A stretch of DNA of 64,000 nucleotides, taken from the NCBI RefSeq assembly GCF_964204645.1, contig NC_134033.1, positions 12,836,155 to 12,900,154 on the forward strand, written 5' to 3'. This stretch comes from Tubulanus polymorphus (lineage: Eukaryota > Nemertea > Palaeonemertea > Tubulaniformes > Tubulanidae). The position numbers and the translations under genes are program-made. The notes below the pieces were generated by a model. The model searched no databases, was not told where the DNA came from, and worked only from the letters and a program-made list of their open reading frames with translations. Positions 1 to 34,436 of the stretch are shown in pieces. Each line of letters opens with the position of its first letter. Positions within the stretch are counted from its first letter, which is position 1.

Positions 1-23004
<23,004 letters not shown>

Positions 23005-23006
23005 CT

Positions 23007-26000
23007 GTAAGAAAAGAAAACCGACAAAAAATAAAAGACACCGAACCTGCCGATTCAATGAGAGACCAGTATGTGAAATACTTAACTGCTACCGCCAGGA
23101 TTCAAAGACATGAATCCTGGATTGATGAGAACCATAGGCCACACCAATAGCTTAAACAACTCGCTCATTATACCTGCCAGACTGACACTGCTCAGGTTCA
23201 GCTAGGTTTATGCCAATGAACACAAAAATAGGCAAGTGCCGAAAAATGCTTCCCCCCAAAAGAAACAGTTCAGGGCACTTAATTTCTGGTGTTAAAAAAA
23301 TGGAGCAATACTGAGGCCTAATACTCACCGACCTTGTTTTTCCCAAGAGGAGGTGCTCACTAGTTTTATCACCTGCGCTGGACATCACTAAGCTTTTAAG
23401 TCATTTCATTAGGCCTAAGGACAAGTAGTAGGCTATTGAGAAATTCAAGCCTAAGGCTGAATAAAGTAAGACTAGACTACTTGATTGAAGTTGAACTGTA
23501 TTTGCAGTGACTCTGAGATTTGACAAGCCAGACATGACAGCAAAGCAATAATTGTCACTGACTGACTGAACAGTGTGACAGATGACTTGACAGACAGACA
23601 GGACAAAAATGTCCTGCCCCATATCGGCTCTCCCTTTCTTAATCTTATTTTAACATTACTGAAATCTTTCATGAAAATTATTAACAGTTTTGGTTTACGT
23701 CTAGGGACGAGTCTCTTCTAAATCAAATCAAAAATCCCGTAGAAAGAAAAACGAGTCAAAGAATCAACAATGAATGACTCACAACGTCGAACTCTCAGTC
23801 TCAAGACTCAGACTGGCCCTTTTCAAACCCCGGAAAAATGCTTAAAATCCAAATATTTACCTGTAAAAACTCCCTTTAAAACAGTTTCGCTGTAGATCTA
23901 TGCGGCTAACCGGTCGGTTAGGCGCTGTGATGCTGTGTTAACGCGTTAAAAACGATTAATTTCAGTAGAATTCCAGTTTATCGATGATGGATATAATGGT
24001 TCGGGATGACGTCATTCGCCGGGTGGTGGCAGCACCTGACGACCAGTAAGCCGCGGCTAGTCGAGTTCGAGTCCCAGAAAAAGCGAACTATTTTCGGTTA
24101 AGGGTATTTTAGGTTCGAATCCGCCAAGCAGCGGGAATTTTGGAAGAAGCCTTTCTATTGGATAATCCATGAATCCATACGGGCTAGTCTTGAGAAACGA
24201 AGATCTCACAACGACGTAAAGCAAAGACGAACAAACAAACAAAACATTACAAATTATGACCGCAAATATTTCATTACGGAGAATTAGGTATGAAAATGTG
24301 GAATTGGGGGCCCCCACTTTCTCCGCCGTTCATATCTTCGGTCGTCAATATAACGGAAACGACTACCATTCCTCTCACGTGCCACTGTGCGTACCCATCC
24401 CAACACCTACAAATCCAGCTGCCGCACATGTCCATTTTTACAGGGTCCGCTCTAACGAATGAAAAGCCACTTGCCCGGGGGCGAGCATTTCTGGAATTGT
24501 GCTAGCCCCCTCCAAAAGCTACAGTTTGCCCTACAGTACAGGCAGTCCGATTGGTGGCACTATCATCCGTTGTATCGACTGGGAAAAAAGTTTTGTGACA
24601 TAAATTGCACTAGCCCCGGGGGGACAATTGATAAATGTTCAACCTACTTGCCCTGATGAGAATATATTTGTCCCGGGCAATCGGACGATTGCTTAGAGAC
24701 CCTGCCATAGGAATCTCGAACGAACCCCCACTCATCGCAGGGGTGTACACCTCCCCCTAAAAATGTCAAGCTGACCCAAAAATTTTAAAGGGAAATCAGT
24801 GTTAAACTGATACCACATTCGTTTTTCTCCTGTATATTCAAGAATGAGTTTATTCTTTTCGGGGTGCATATGCTAGGCCTATCATCGTCCCGGCACCCAT
24901 CCCTCAACTGCCACAGTTCGAACCGGCGCGAACGATTCGCATTTTACGGTGATGATATATCATTTATTTCTCTGATCTGTTCGTTGAGTTTGCGGCGACG
25001 AAACGACGAGCGTTAAATAATAAATACCCGACGCGACAGGTGCACGTTTCTAATACCTCGAATATCTCGTATTCATCATCTTCACCTCAGGCGTCAACCA
25101 ATTGAGTAGTTAGATCTTTCCCTTCTAACGGCAGGCATGACAAATTAATCTTTAGTTTTTCTTCGTTAACTCGTCGTTGTAATTCAGTGTCACGTGACAC
25201 GCGTCGCAGGCGCCGGACGAGTCGTTTTAGGTCGTAGAAAACAAGTCCACGGTCGTCACTATGCAGGCGCAGATCCAGAGGAGGGGTTTCAAGGGTCGTG
25301 ACCCCCCCCCCCTGCTCAGCTACCAAAAAAATGTTTAATTGTTTTCTTGGAGGAATGTATCAAGACAAAGCGGGCGAACAGTACCACATAATTGGTACCA
25401 TATCATCTTATGTTTGGCCAAACAATATGCCGTATAGGCCCCCTTCCAGAGATTTTAGTCGGCGGTTTAACATTGATGATCCTGGAAAAAACCCTGGATC
25501 CGTGACTGATGCGGTTTGAATCTAGGGTTGATTAAATAATTAAGTAGATGGGCGCTTAAAATCGTTGTGTCCAAGGCACTCACTATAAGGACTCAATAGA
25601 TAAAACTTACTATACACATCTGACTTAAGTTAAAAGAAAGTTTATCATTCCCAGAAATTAGAAATCAGAGTGTGGCGAACGCCAGTAAATAGTTTATGTT
25701 AGTAGAAATAGGTCATCTCTGTAGTATCCCCGCCCTGCATGTCAATCATATTAGCATGAGCATGTGCTGTCCGCGGAGTCGGAAATAAACAGTTGTATTT
25801 TGGATATCAAACGAAAAGGGTCTTCTCTCATTCTTTCTCTGCATCGAACTGATTTCTCCTGTGGAACTGCAAGACCTCCACACAGAGAGGACACGACGTT
25901 TCAGACTCTCTCCCCTAGATGACATCGCGTCGTGTGATCATCATTTTGTTTAAAGTAGGTTTTAATCGTATAATCGCTCTTCCATGACATCTGATTGTTG

Positions 26001-26269
26001 CTATTCTACTAATATGGACTCAGTTGACGTGAGGTCTTAATCATCGAGTAAGGTCAACCAACGCTAGTAATGAAAATCTCGAAGTTCTAGAAATTTCAAA
26101 TGTGCCAGACTTTCCGCAAAATGTAATTTCATATTCAGCGACGTAGATTATCGCCACTTAATCCATCGGGATCAAGTCCTCAGCGACGAATTTGTCAATT
26201 TGGCGCCATGTCATTGGGGAACCAGAGGACCGAGGGATCGCGTAGCAAACACACGAGGACGTAGTAGTA
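23007..26269. other. Upstream of PAK exon 1; no gene recognised
   Basis: An untranslated first exon and promoter of PAK may lie here but could not be placed. Contains a possible tRNA-like fragment (GGTTCGAATCC near 24112) and one possible hAT-type end near 25270 (CAGATCCAGAGG). Confidence 0.5.
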
Positions 26270-26351
26270 GGTAGCGTGGCCGAGCGGTCTAAGGCGCCGG
26301 TTTAAGGCACCGGTCCAGCAATGGGCGTGGGTTCGAATCCCACCGCTGCCA
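26270..26351 (+). tRNA. tRNA-Leu (AAG)
   Basis: 82 nt. The acceptor arms GGTAGCG and CGCTGCC pair fully (one G-T). The D arm has GTGGCCGAGCGGTCTAAGGC. Anticodon stem CCGGT/ACCGG surrounds loop TTAAGGC, giving anticodon AAG. A long class II variable arm and T arm GTGGGTTCGAATCCCAC follow. A T-rich terminator lies just downstream (ATATTTTC). There is no intron. It appears functional. Confidence 0.95.
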
Positions 26352-27687
26352 CATATTTTCTTTTGGGGGTTAGTTAGTGCGGAAATGGTAGGACAGTTAT
26401 AAAATCTGATCATTTTGAATAATGTATTAGATCATACGCCCATGATTAGATAGATGCGTTCCACCACCTAAAAAACAAAAAGCTAAATCTGATCCAAATA
26501 TGGCAAAATCTACTGAATCTTACTCACAAAATTGAGGCTCATAGACTAGAATTAGATTATGAATAATCTCTGAATTGCCGTATGAATGAAAAACTAACAA
26601 CCTTTCGGAAGGAAATTGATCAAGCCCCCGAGTGCCTGAACTGCGCGTGAATCTATGGTTTTAATCTGCCTGGCCTCGGCGCCTTTTTTAGCAACATTTA
26701 TACGAATTTCTATTGTGTTCGGCAGAAAGCGAAAACTTGGACTTATGCGTTCACCTGTTCTACCCAGCCTGGGGGGTAACTTTTCATCAGCGATTTGCTG
26801 AGAGGACGCGGGAACTCCTGAATGGTCTAATAGCCTTATTAATATATATTAAATTAGATAATATAAGATAATATTAGACTACAACCCGAATTGTCGATTC
26901 AAATGTTAATTTAGGCGACCAAAGTCGATTATAAAATGGGTTTAGAATACGAAGCCAGCTTCATTTTGCATGTATGGTCGTAGCATTGAGTTATGTAGTC
27001 TTATCTTTCAAGCATCTATGTAACTCTGGTTCCAAAACGGCATTAGCTCAGTCGAAGCTTAGAATAGAAAGAAAGGGTAACAGTTTTGTAATTCAGGAGC
27101 AGCTCATTTTTGTTTCGTAAATCATAAGCTGGTTTCCGTTGACGCGCGGGTGCAGCTGCGGGTCGGGGGGGGGGGGCGGTGTGGGCGCGGGTGCAGCTAC
27201 GGGTCGGGTGGGCTTGCTTCGTTAATGCGTCATCGTGTTAGGGCAATTTGCATTTGCTTTTGACTATAAGGTAATTGAAAAATGCTTATCATTTGAAAAT
27301 ATTCTTAGAGTATTTTCTAGTCGTCAGGGTACGCGATACAGAACCCCTCGCGGGATGAGTAGGCTACGCAGTTTGTAGTGTTATTCAATCTCTAAAAAGC
27401 GCCTTTCCGTCGTTCTTTGTTTTACGCCACGCCCACAACGACCTGACGGTGATCATCTTCGACAGATAGCAGCGAATGGCAGACGACATTCTCGGCCCGA
27501 TTAGCATAAATGAAACCGTATAGAAAGGCGCACGATGAATGAAGGTGCTAATTGTTTCGGTGACGATTTATTATCGAGAATTAAAACAACGAACAAGCGT
27601 TTGGTCCCCTGATTCAGTTGTTTAAGAGGATTTGTTGAATTTTGATAAATTTTCTTCGCCGCGTAGAACAGCTTTTGTAGTTGAATT
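26352..27687. other. Region upstream of the nuclear receptor; possible promoter and 5'UTR
   Basis: Contains a G13 run and GC-rich GGGTGCAGCTACGGGTCGGG near 27160-27205. The stretch 27420-27687 is probably the receptor promoter/5'UTR if the ATGG exon at 27688 is real. No other gene is seen. Confidence 0.4.
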
Positions 27688-30600
27688 ATGGGTAAGTCTT
27701 CTTATACGAATACAGTGGAACCTCGTTATAACGAACTCGGATACAGCGATTCTTCGGATAAAACAAACATAAAATTTCGTCCCATTTAAGAAAATTTAAT
27801 TAATTTCATACTGGATATAACGAACTATATCGGTTATAACGAACATGTTTTCTGGTCCCGTGAAGTTCGTTGTAACGAGGTTCCACTGTATTAGTGCTCT
27901 TTATGTGTCAAACCTCGATTAGCAATAATTACGGATGTTTTAATACTATCTATTCGAGTCGATTAAATGAAATATGGAATGTTAAATCAACAGAGAAAAA
28001 AGGGCAAAGGCTGGTAGCAGCCACTTTCTCACTTCGGCCATCATATCAAATGATCAGTATTGTTCATAGATTTATGGGTATGAAATACCTACAATTCAAT
28101 AAAGAAATCATTCAAACATGGGTAAGTGAGTAGCTTGCAACAGAAAAAGATGGGAAAGATGGGGCTAGGTGTGGCTTGTTGGTGCAAATGGCTTTTTGGT
28201 GGCATAAGCAATCTACAAATGAAGCCCTATTTTTGCTTTTACTCAATTGCGAAATCTACAGATATGATATGATGATGACAGCAAGCATGATCATAATATT
28301 TACTTTTTGATAGTGTCTACAAGTGTTTCTAACAACCTACGTATTTCTAACTACCCTACCTATTATTAATTTTTTTAAACGTTTTTAAGGATGACTCATA
28401 TAAAGAAAATTCAGGAAAAAAGGTTTCATGGAGAACCCGGGCATCGATCCCGATACCTCTCGCATGCAAAGCGAGCGCTCTACCATTTGAGCTAGTTCCC
28501 CGCCGATGTAGCAGTCCGGTCCGGTCCAACTGAGGTCGGGCTTTCCCACTCACGGCTATTGACCGTGTAGCGCTGCACGAAACCGTGTCCCACACGTCTG
28601 AATAATCGTCCAGAAATTCATTCATATACTTATAGATAATTCTTATTGTATACTATCAATATTTGTCAATGGCTTTTATTTTTTTCCGAATATTCACTCG
28701 TCATTTTCCATTCGACCTGACTAAAAATCCAATCTATAATTTTCGAAAGTGTTTTATAGGTTTTATTTCAAGGAACGACCTATATATCTAAAATTATAAG
28801 GTTCATGGTGTAAACCTTCATTTCAGCTAGTGCCCCTGTCAGGCGTTAATACCACAGGGTAGTCACAAGTTGGTCAGTCCTCACTCGGGGTTGACAAAAA
28901 ATTTTTGGAGAACCCGGGCATCGATCCCGGTACCTCTCGCATGCTAAGCGAGCGCTCTACCATCTGAGCTAGTTCCCCGTCGACAACATGACCGGGCAAG
29001 TCACGCGGCGGTTTGCCATACACGTCTATTTGACCGCACAGGCGGCGCCGTACGAAACCGTGTCCCACACGCCTGAGTTGTCCTCCAAAAGTTCATTTTC
29101 TCTTTAGATTACCATCTATTGTAAACCATTATTATAAGCCAATGCTTTTCCAAATATTCGCCCATCATTTTCCTATCGACCTGAGTAAAATAATCCAATT
29201 TATAATTAAAAAGCCATTTTCCTCGCTCAAACGCGCGGCAATCTCAATACGCACTAACTGGCGGTAAAACTAAGTAACTTTTGTAAATTAGTTGGGGTTG
29301 CGTAAACGAGGTCTCCTAATATTTGCGTACATGTATATGTGTCTCTTTATGTACTTATCAACGATTTGCCTCGTTGTACAATGCCATCTGCTGTTGAAAT
29401 TTAATGTATGAATGTTCTGTGCAAAACATGTTTTTGTGGAACAATAAAAATGAAATCATCAAATCAAGATGTCTTGGTTCTAGAAATTTGAGACGAACTT
29501 CTCTCTATCGGTGATGTATAAGATAGAGAAAGTGTCGGTTACCTTTTAGATATTTTTTGAAAATTGATTGCAATTTATGTTAATGAAAAATGAATCTTTA
29601 AACTTCGGTAACACATTTTCTGAGACGTCTATATACAACTCATATTTGTGAATTCCCTCTTTGTGACTCCATCTTTGACTTCCCTCAGTTTGGCTCCTGC
29701 AATATTGATAGAATATGTATTACATAATGTACTTTGAAATCTAAAATTTTAACTCTTACAAAGTACAGACGCCTTTTTGGTGGATTTTTTCCTTTCAATG
29801 TTCTCTCTTGGTTTCGATTTTGTTTTTTGATTGTAGATCGTGTCACGATGATAGATAAAAAGCTAAATGTTAACACCGCGGCAGCATTATTCAGAATGGG
29901 TTCACTGAAGCGGCTCTAGAAATATTGAGTCGAAAATATTGAAAACAAAAAAGAATCAGAAAAGCTGTGCAAGCAAAGTCTTATCACAGCGCGAGCGATA
30001 ATCCTGTGTCGCAGCGATTTACAAAGAAAGCAAATATACGCTCGAAAACGTTGTTGTCGCCAAGATTTTCGACCTCTGCTAATCGATTTTATGGCCCATA
30101 ACTCGGCGCGTCAAATCCGTCTTTTCGTTCCGGTTTATTGGTCATTCAATCTAAAAAACCTGAACGACGCATTAAGCATTTGACTGCACCTGGCCAGCTG
30201 TACCGAGTCTTAATCACTGGCTTCACCGCGTTTCGCATATTGCGCTTTAATGTCGTATGTTTGTCAAGGGTTTTGCAATTACCGACGGAGGCAGGTGCGC
30301 GGTAATGAGCCGGCTTAGAAGTCTTGTGACGGGGAATTGGCAGCCGAAGAAATCGCGTCGAGAGCTGTGATGCCGTGTATGCACAGTAGAGCTCCGTGTC
30401 GGCTGCGGCGTATCGACCGGTCGTGTTTGTCTCGGTCGGTCGTGTTTGTCGTCGAGTGTAGCGCGCTCTCGTTATAATCCCCTCCACACTCGCAGGCAGA
30501 TTAAAGAATAAAACGCGCGGAGATAAAGATCGCCGAATCGATTTGTAAATGCTTCAAAATGAAAAGACTATCTAGATATAAGATCTAGATATAAGGATTC

Positions 30601-33600
30601 TATCGTACCTATGCGTGTTATCAAAATAGACCGCAACAATGTATTGTAACGTCCCAGCAGTCACACTTTCCAGACACCCGTTCAGCACTTCCAAAAGTGC
30701 TATCAAAATTTCGAAAGTGCTATCAGTAACAAATTGAATCTTTCCATCGAAATATAAAAGAAAATGCTCAAACTAATCGGTAACCGATAGTAAGACCCTC
30801 AGTAATATCTTTCATATTTCTGTACGCATCAAATAAATCAATTCAGTATTTTTCCTCTAAATAGTAACAAATACTGAAAATCAGTTGATGATATTTGAAT
30901 GTTATTTACTTCTTCCAAATCATTTTATAAAATTCTTTCAATACTGATATCATATAACGCTTTGGGCTTAGGATCAAGCATGACTTTATTGACCATCACG
31001 ATTTAAGTTGAATAACTATATCTGACTTCGGAAATCTACAAATATGAACGCGTAGAATTAGAAAGAAACGACTGTTCCACTTATTCCGCTACACAGATCC
31101 AAATGATCCATGTATGGTCGTACCATATACAACTGTAATAATCATTATCACCGGTGTTTAAGGTACATCTCTAGGACAAGAAAAGAGTCACATTCGTTAA
31201 AAATCGAGTAATACGCGCATGGTTTATATATGTGGCAGCTGCATTGGACTGTCATCCAAGCACTCAGTAAATTCAGGTCGAAAGATCTTTTTTGAAAAGT
31301 TTCACATAGTCCGGTCCATGGGTCCCAAAAATTGACTTTTCGCTTGAGTGGGAAGACATATTCGCGAATTCTTTTTTGAAGGTAGCCCTTGTTCTCTAAT
31401 ACCAGGGTTATCGCTAAACTAGAAACTGGTTTGTGTAAACATCAAATCGTATCAAAACGGACACTAAATATGCTTCTGTTTAAATTCGATTTTGACTCGC
31501 TTTGTTTGATTCTATTTCGTGCAGGGAGAACGTTGCCGGTGCCCGTACCGTGTAAAGTTTGCGGCGACAAAAGTTACGGTAAACATTACGGCGTTTACTG
31601 TTGTGACGGCTGTAGCTGTTTCTTCAAACGGAGCATCAGGAAGAATATGGTGTACACGTGTATAGGTAAGGGAACGGCGATCAATTGATACTGCGTCGTA
31701 ACTGTGAGGGCCTAGTGTTTGCATACACCCTGGCCCAGTGTCGGAGTCCATGGCTGATACCATCAAATGATATACCGGTAAGGCTAAAAATGATACCTTG
31801 TTTCTCCTAATCGGCGGGTCATTTTAACGATAAAATCACAATAAAATTTGTAATCAGTTCATTTCTATAGCTGCCGGGTCTGATATTAGCTCGATCATGA
31901 GCGTACACAGGATGGATAGGCGGTTACCGGGTCAACTTTTAAGTTCAGCAGAAATGAGAAACAAGGTATTCATTTTTTAGCCAAGTTGCTGCAACGTAAT
32001 CAGCCCTAGGGTCAGAATTGACTGAAGAGTTAATGAGTTAACTCGGTCGGGTTCCAGTTTCACGAGAGAGTGCGCACCGCTAAAATCTTATTCAGTTTTT
32101 CTCAGATCCATTTGGAAGTTAATCATCATCTCTATGGAACTGGTTCTTTTGGTTCGACTTAATTCGAAACGTTAAAATTTGAGGAAATCTGCAAATTCAA
32201 CAGAAGTGATTCGATCAGGAGAAACCCTGTGGCCTCACAGTTCCTGAATCTGATATGATATGATATGATAAACGTCGTGAATTATCATTTTGTAGGCAAA
32301 GGAGGTTGTATCATCGATAAAGCACGCAGGAACTGGTGTCCGTATTGTCGTCTGCAGAAATGCTTCTCTGTTACTATGAACAAACATGGTACGTACATCC
32401 ACTGTATACTTTTTAAGACTTTTTAACCCTTACAGTGCTGACTTATTAATATCCTATAGTGCCGGAGATAATTTGAAAATTTTGAAAAATTCCACCCTAG
32501 TGTGTTGAATAACGGGAATACCACTATAGTGCGTCTACACCGCGGCGCAGTGTATCGTTAGTTTCTAGTTTTTCACTATGTTTGAAAGGTGCCGCCATTT
32601 TTCAAGAGAGATATTACTTTTCTCGTTGAACTTTTCGCCAGAATCGTTGTAAGTGGCGATTTACAATCGAAAATCTGGGTTAGAATTTTGGACGTGTTGC
32701 AACTGTCAGAAATGAGTGAAATCAAATTCTTGACTATTGAATTTTGCTTCTTGCTTATTCGCAGCCGTGCAGGAAGAAAGAGGACCCAGAAAAAATAAAG
32801 GATTGCGACATTCGATTAACACTAAAAACCACCAGACGTCCGCCAACGGAAGTACGTGCAACCAAAATGGCCTCCCACCGAGACCGTACTTGCCAGCAGC
32901 GAACATAGGTGGCGTTGTTGGCGGCAATCTAATTCGTCCGGTGTTGACTTCACACGTAGCCTATTTCGACCGACATTTTCCGAGAGAATTCGTAAATTCG
33001 TTTAAGAGTACGACGACAGGTACGGGGTCGATATTGCTGTCACCGCAATCCATGGCGAAAATACACAGCGAGGATAGCAGCGCTTTCTCTAAAGTGACCC
33101 CAACACGCGGCCACAACGACCTTCCGTCCGAACCAAACGGTAAGAGTTCTATTTGACTCGAACGATTCTTTATTTTGTTGAAAGAAAGGAAGCTAATGGC
33201 GTTAGTTGAATTCCGAAACTATTTCGAAATACCAGTAAAGCACAGGAACTTGTCACAATTCGATGGAGGATGGATGACACCAGTATCCCTATTTGCCTAT
33301 TTCTCTTTATAAAGGCACATAGGGATACTGGTGTCATCCATCCTCCATCAAATTGTGACAAGCCCTTGTGCAGTAAAGTGCCAGTTCTCCGTCAACGCCA
33401 CGCAAGAAATATATATCATAATATCGAGCGTTTAAACTGTCGCCAACTTTTGACTTTTTACTTCATTTAGCTGCTTGCGCCCGATCGCTAATTGAAACCC
33501 GCTGTGATGTCAGACAAAATCTTGATACGATTCAATCTACAGTTGATTACACGGAATTTCACTTTACGATATACAGAACAGTTGTATTATATAAATGATG

Positions 33601-34436
33601 GACTGTATCATATTTTCAGTGTTAGAGTTGCGTTGCTGTAGGCCGCCTCCACCTACACTAAACCAGCATCAAATGATACAGGAAGTGACGGCACAAGTTC
33701 TCTTCGCCGCCATACGCAAAGCGCAGACGAACCAGTTCACGCTGAGTCTGCGCAATGAGGATCGACACATACTATTGGCCGAAACGTGGCATGAACTGTT
33801 CCTACTGAACGCCGCCTACTGGCCGATCGATATCGCCATTCTGATGCTACGAATGACACCCGGTTCCGCCGAATCGAAGGTCTGGTTCCACTCCAATAGA
33901 ATAGCCCATACGGTGATCCTCTGTACCTATTTTCAAGCTGACGTGTTTATCTTCTTTTTTAGAAATATAGCGGTGAACTACAGCGCATTCACACCGCATT
34001 ACTCGCCTGCCAGACCCTGAACATAGACTTTACTGAGTTGGCATTGCTAGAAACTGCCCTACTCCTTAAACACGGTAAGAACACGTTGCATGATCCCTTT
34101 AGGCCTAGAGGCTAGTTACTCAATTACATCACCATTATTTGCATAAACCGCATATGGCTAGTAAAGATGCGTTTTTTCAATTTGTATTTTCGTTTTTCAG
34201 AAACTAAAAAGACATTATCGGACGCTTTTAAAGTGCAAAGATTGCAGGACCACGTGCAGATGACATTGGTGCGCTACGTCAACCAGTCACATCCGACGAA
34301 CCCGGCTCGATTCAATAAAATCATTCTCGTTTTACCGTGTTTGAGAAGCGTCGACGCTTCGCTAGTAGAAAATATATTTTTCAAACAGACAATCGGTCCG
34401 GCGACTATGGAACAGATTATACGCGGTATGTGGTAA
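27688..34436 (+). CDS. NR2E-type nuclear receptor, HR83 (NR2E5)-like
   Basis: Nuclear receptors are DNA-binding transcription factors. Exons: 27688-27691 (ATGG only, inferred), 31525-31665, 32296-32388, 32765-33139, 33620-33879, 33963-34074, 34201-34436. All junctions fit; the total is 1221 nt (406 aa). Zinc finger 1 begins [16 protein letters not shown] and contains [11 protein letters not shown]; finger 2 has GGC, NWCPYC and RLQKC; then VQEERGPRK, the NR2E T/A-box pattern. The ligand-binding domain has [16 protein letters not shown] (helix 1/3), [20 protein letters not shown] (helices 4-5) and a terminal [14 protein letters not shown] (AF-2 position). A long Ser/Asn-rich hinge lies in the 32765 exon. 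TLX/PNR have Gly where this has Cys in the P-box region; I recall insect HR83 sharing Cys. Alternatives: a divergent TLX/dsf paralog. Exon 1 is the least certain part. Confidence 0.9.
27711..27890. mobile_element. pogo/Tigger-like MITE with TA target duplication
   Basis: The element is bounded by TA and has inverted ends CAGTGGAACCTCGTTATAAC and its complement (GTTGTAACGAGGTTCCACTG). It is about 180 bp with no ORF and lies 20 bp into the presumed first intron of the nuclear receptor. CAGTGGAACCTCGTTATAAC ends are typical of pogo/mariner superfamily MITEs. Confidence 0.88.
28429..28501 (-). tRNA. tRNA-Ala (TGC)
   Basis: 73 nt. Acceptor GGGGAAC pairs with GTTCTCC; discriminator A. A box TAGCTCAAATGGTAGAGC; anticodon stem CTCGC/GCGAG with loop TTTGCAT (anticodon TGC); T arm CGGGATCGATGCCCG. 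It lies antisense in the receptor's first intron, in one of two duplicated units. Confidence 0.93.
28906..28978 (-). tRNA. tRNA-Ala (AGC)
   Basis: 73 nt, nearly identical to the tRNA 477 bp away. Anticodon loop TTAGCAT gives AGC; the only other differences are CAGATGG for CAAATGG and TACCGG for TATCGG, the latter improving T-stem pairing. Acceptor, D and T arms are intact. Confidence 0.95.
29220..31524. other. Rest of receptor intron 1; nothing convincing
   Basis: The stretch 30100-30490 is richer in CpG and has a minus open frame (30487-30146) of basic, unrecognised sequence without signal or domain. The remainder is AT-rich intron. Confidence 0.5.
32423..32625. mobile_element. Truncated TTAA-MITE copy in receptor intron
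   Basis: Starts TTAACCCTTACAGTGCTGAC and follows the 6685 copy through CACCGCGGCGCAGTGTA to the TTTCAAGAGAGAT block, then stops. The right end is absent. Confidence 0.75.
33233..33378. mobile_element. 130-bp hAT-type MITE with 8-bp target duplication
   Basis: CAGTAAAG occurs directly at both sides (33233-33240, 33371-33378). Between them 33241-33370 is a near-perfect hairpin, with arms of about 55 nt (TGGAGGATGGATGACACCAG and its complement) and ends CACAGG/CTTGTG. It lies in the receptor intron before the exon at 33620. Confidence 0.85.

Larger units (their letters stand above)
28400..29215. repeat. Tandem duplication of a tRNA-Ala locus (unit about 477 bp)
   Basis: Flanks as well as tRNA genes match: GAAACCGTGTCCCACACG precedes both, and related versions of AATATTC(A/G)C...CATTTTCC...CGACCTGA...AATCCAAT follow both. 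The copies have diverged outside the tRNA. Confidence 0.8.

Noticed and set aside
26195-26413. Minus ORF with GGIRTHAHCWTG-like peptide
   Set aside because: Antisense of the tRNA-Leu gene; such peptides are well-known spurious translations.
30146-30487. 113-codon minus-strand ORF in a CpG-richer stretch
   Set aside because: Basic, low-similarity sequence without signal, splice or domain evidence.
31389-31524. N-terminal extension of the nuclear receptor read through from ATG at 31389
   Set aside because: A strong pyrimidine tract and GCAG acceptor end at 31524, and the extra residues (hydrophobic, [11 protein letters not shown]) look like translated intron. Kept only as an alternative.
33241-33370. 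miRNA precursor
   Set aside because: The exact 8-bp direct repeat at both flanks and full-length arm symmetry point to a MITE insertion; small-RNA processing remains possible.
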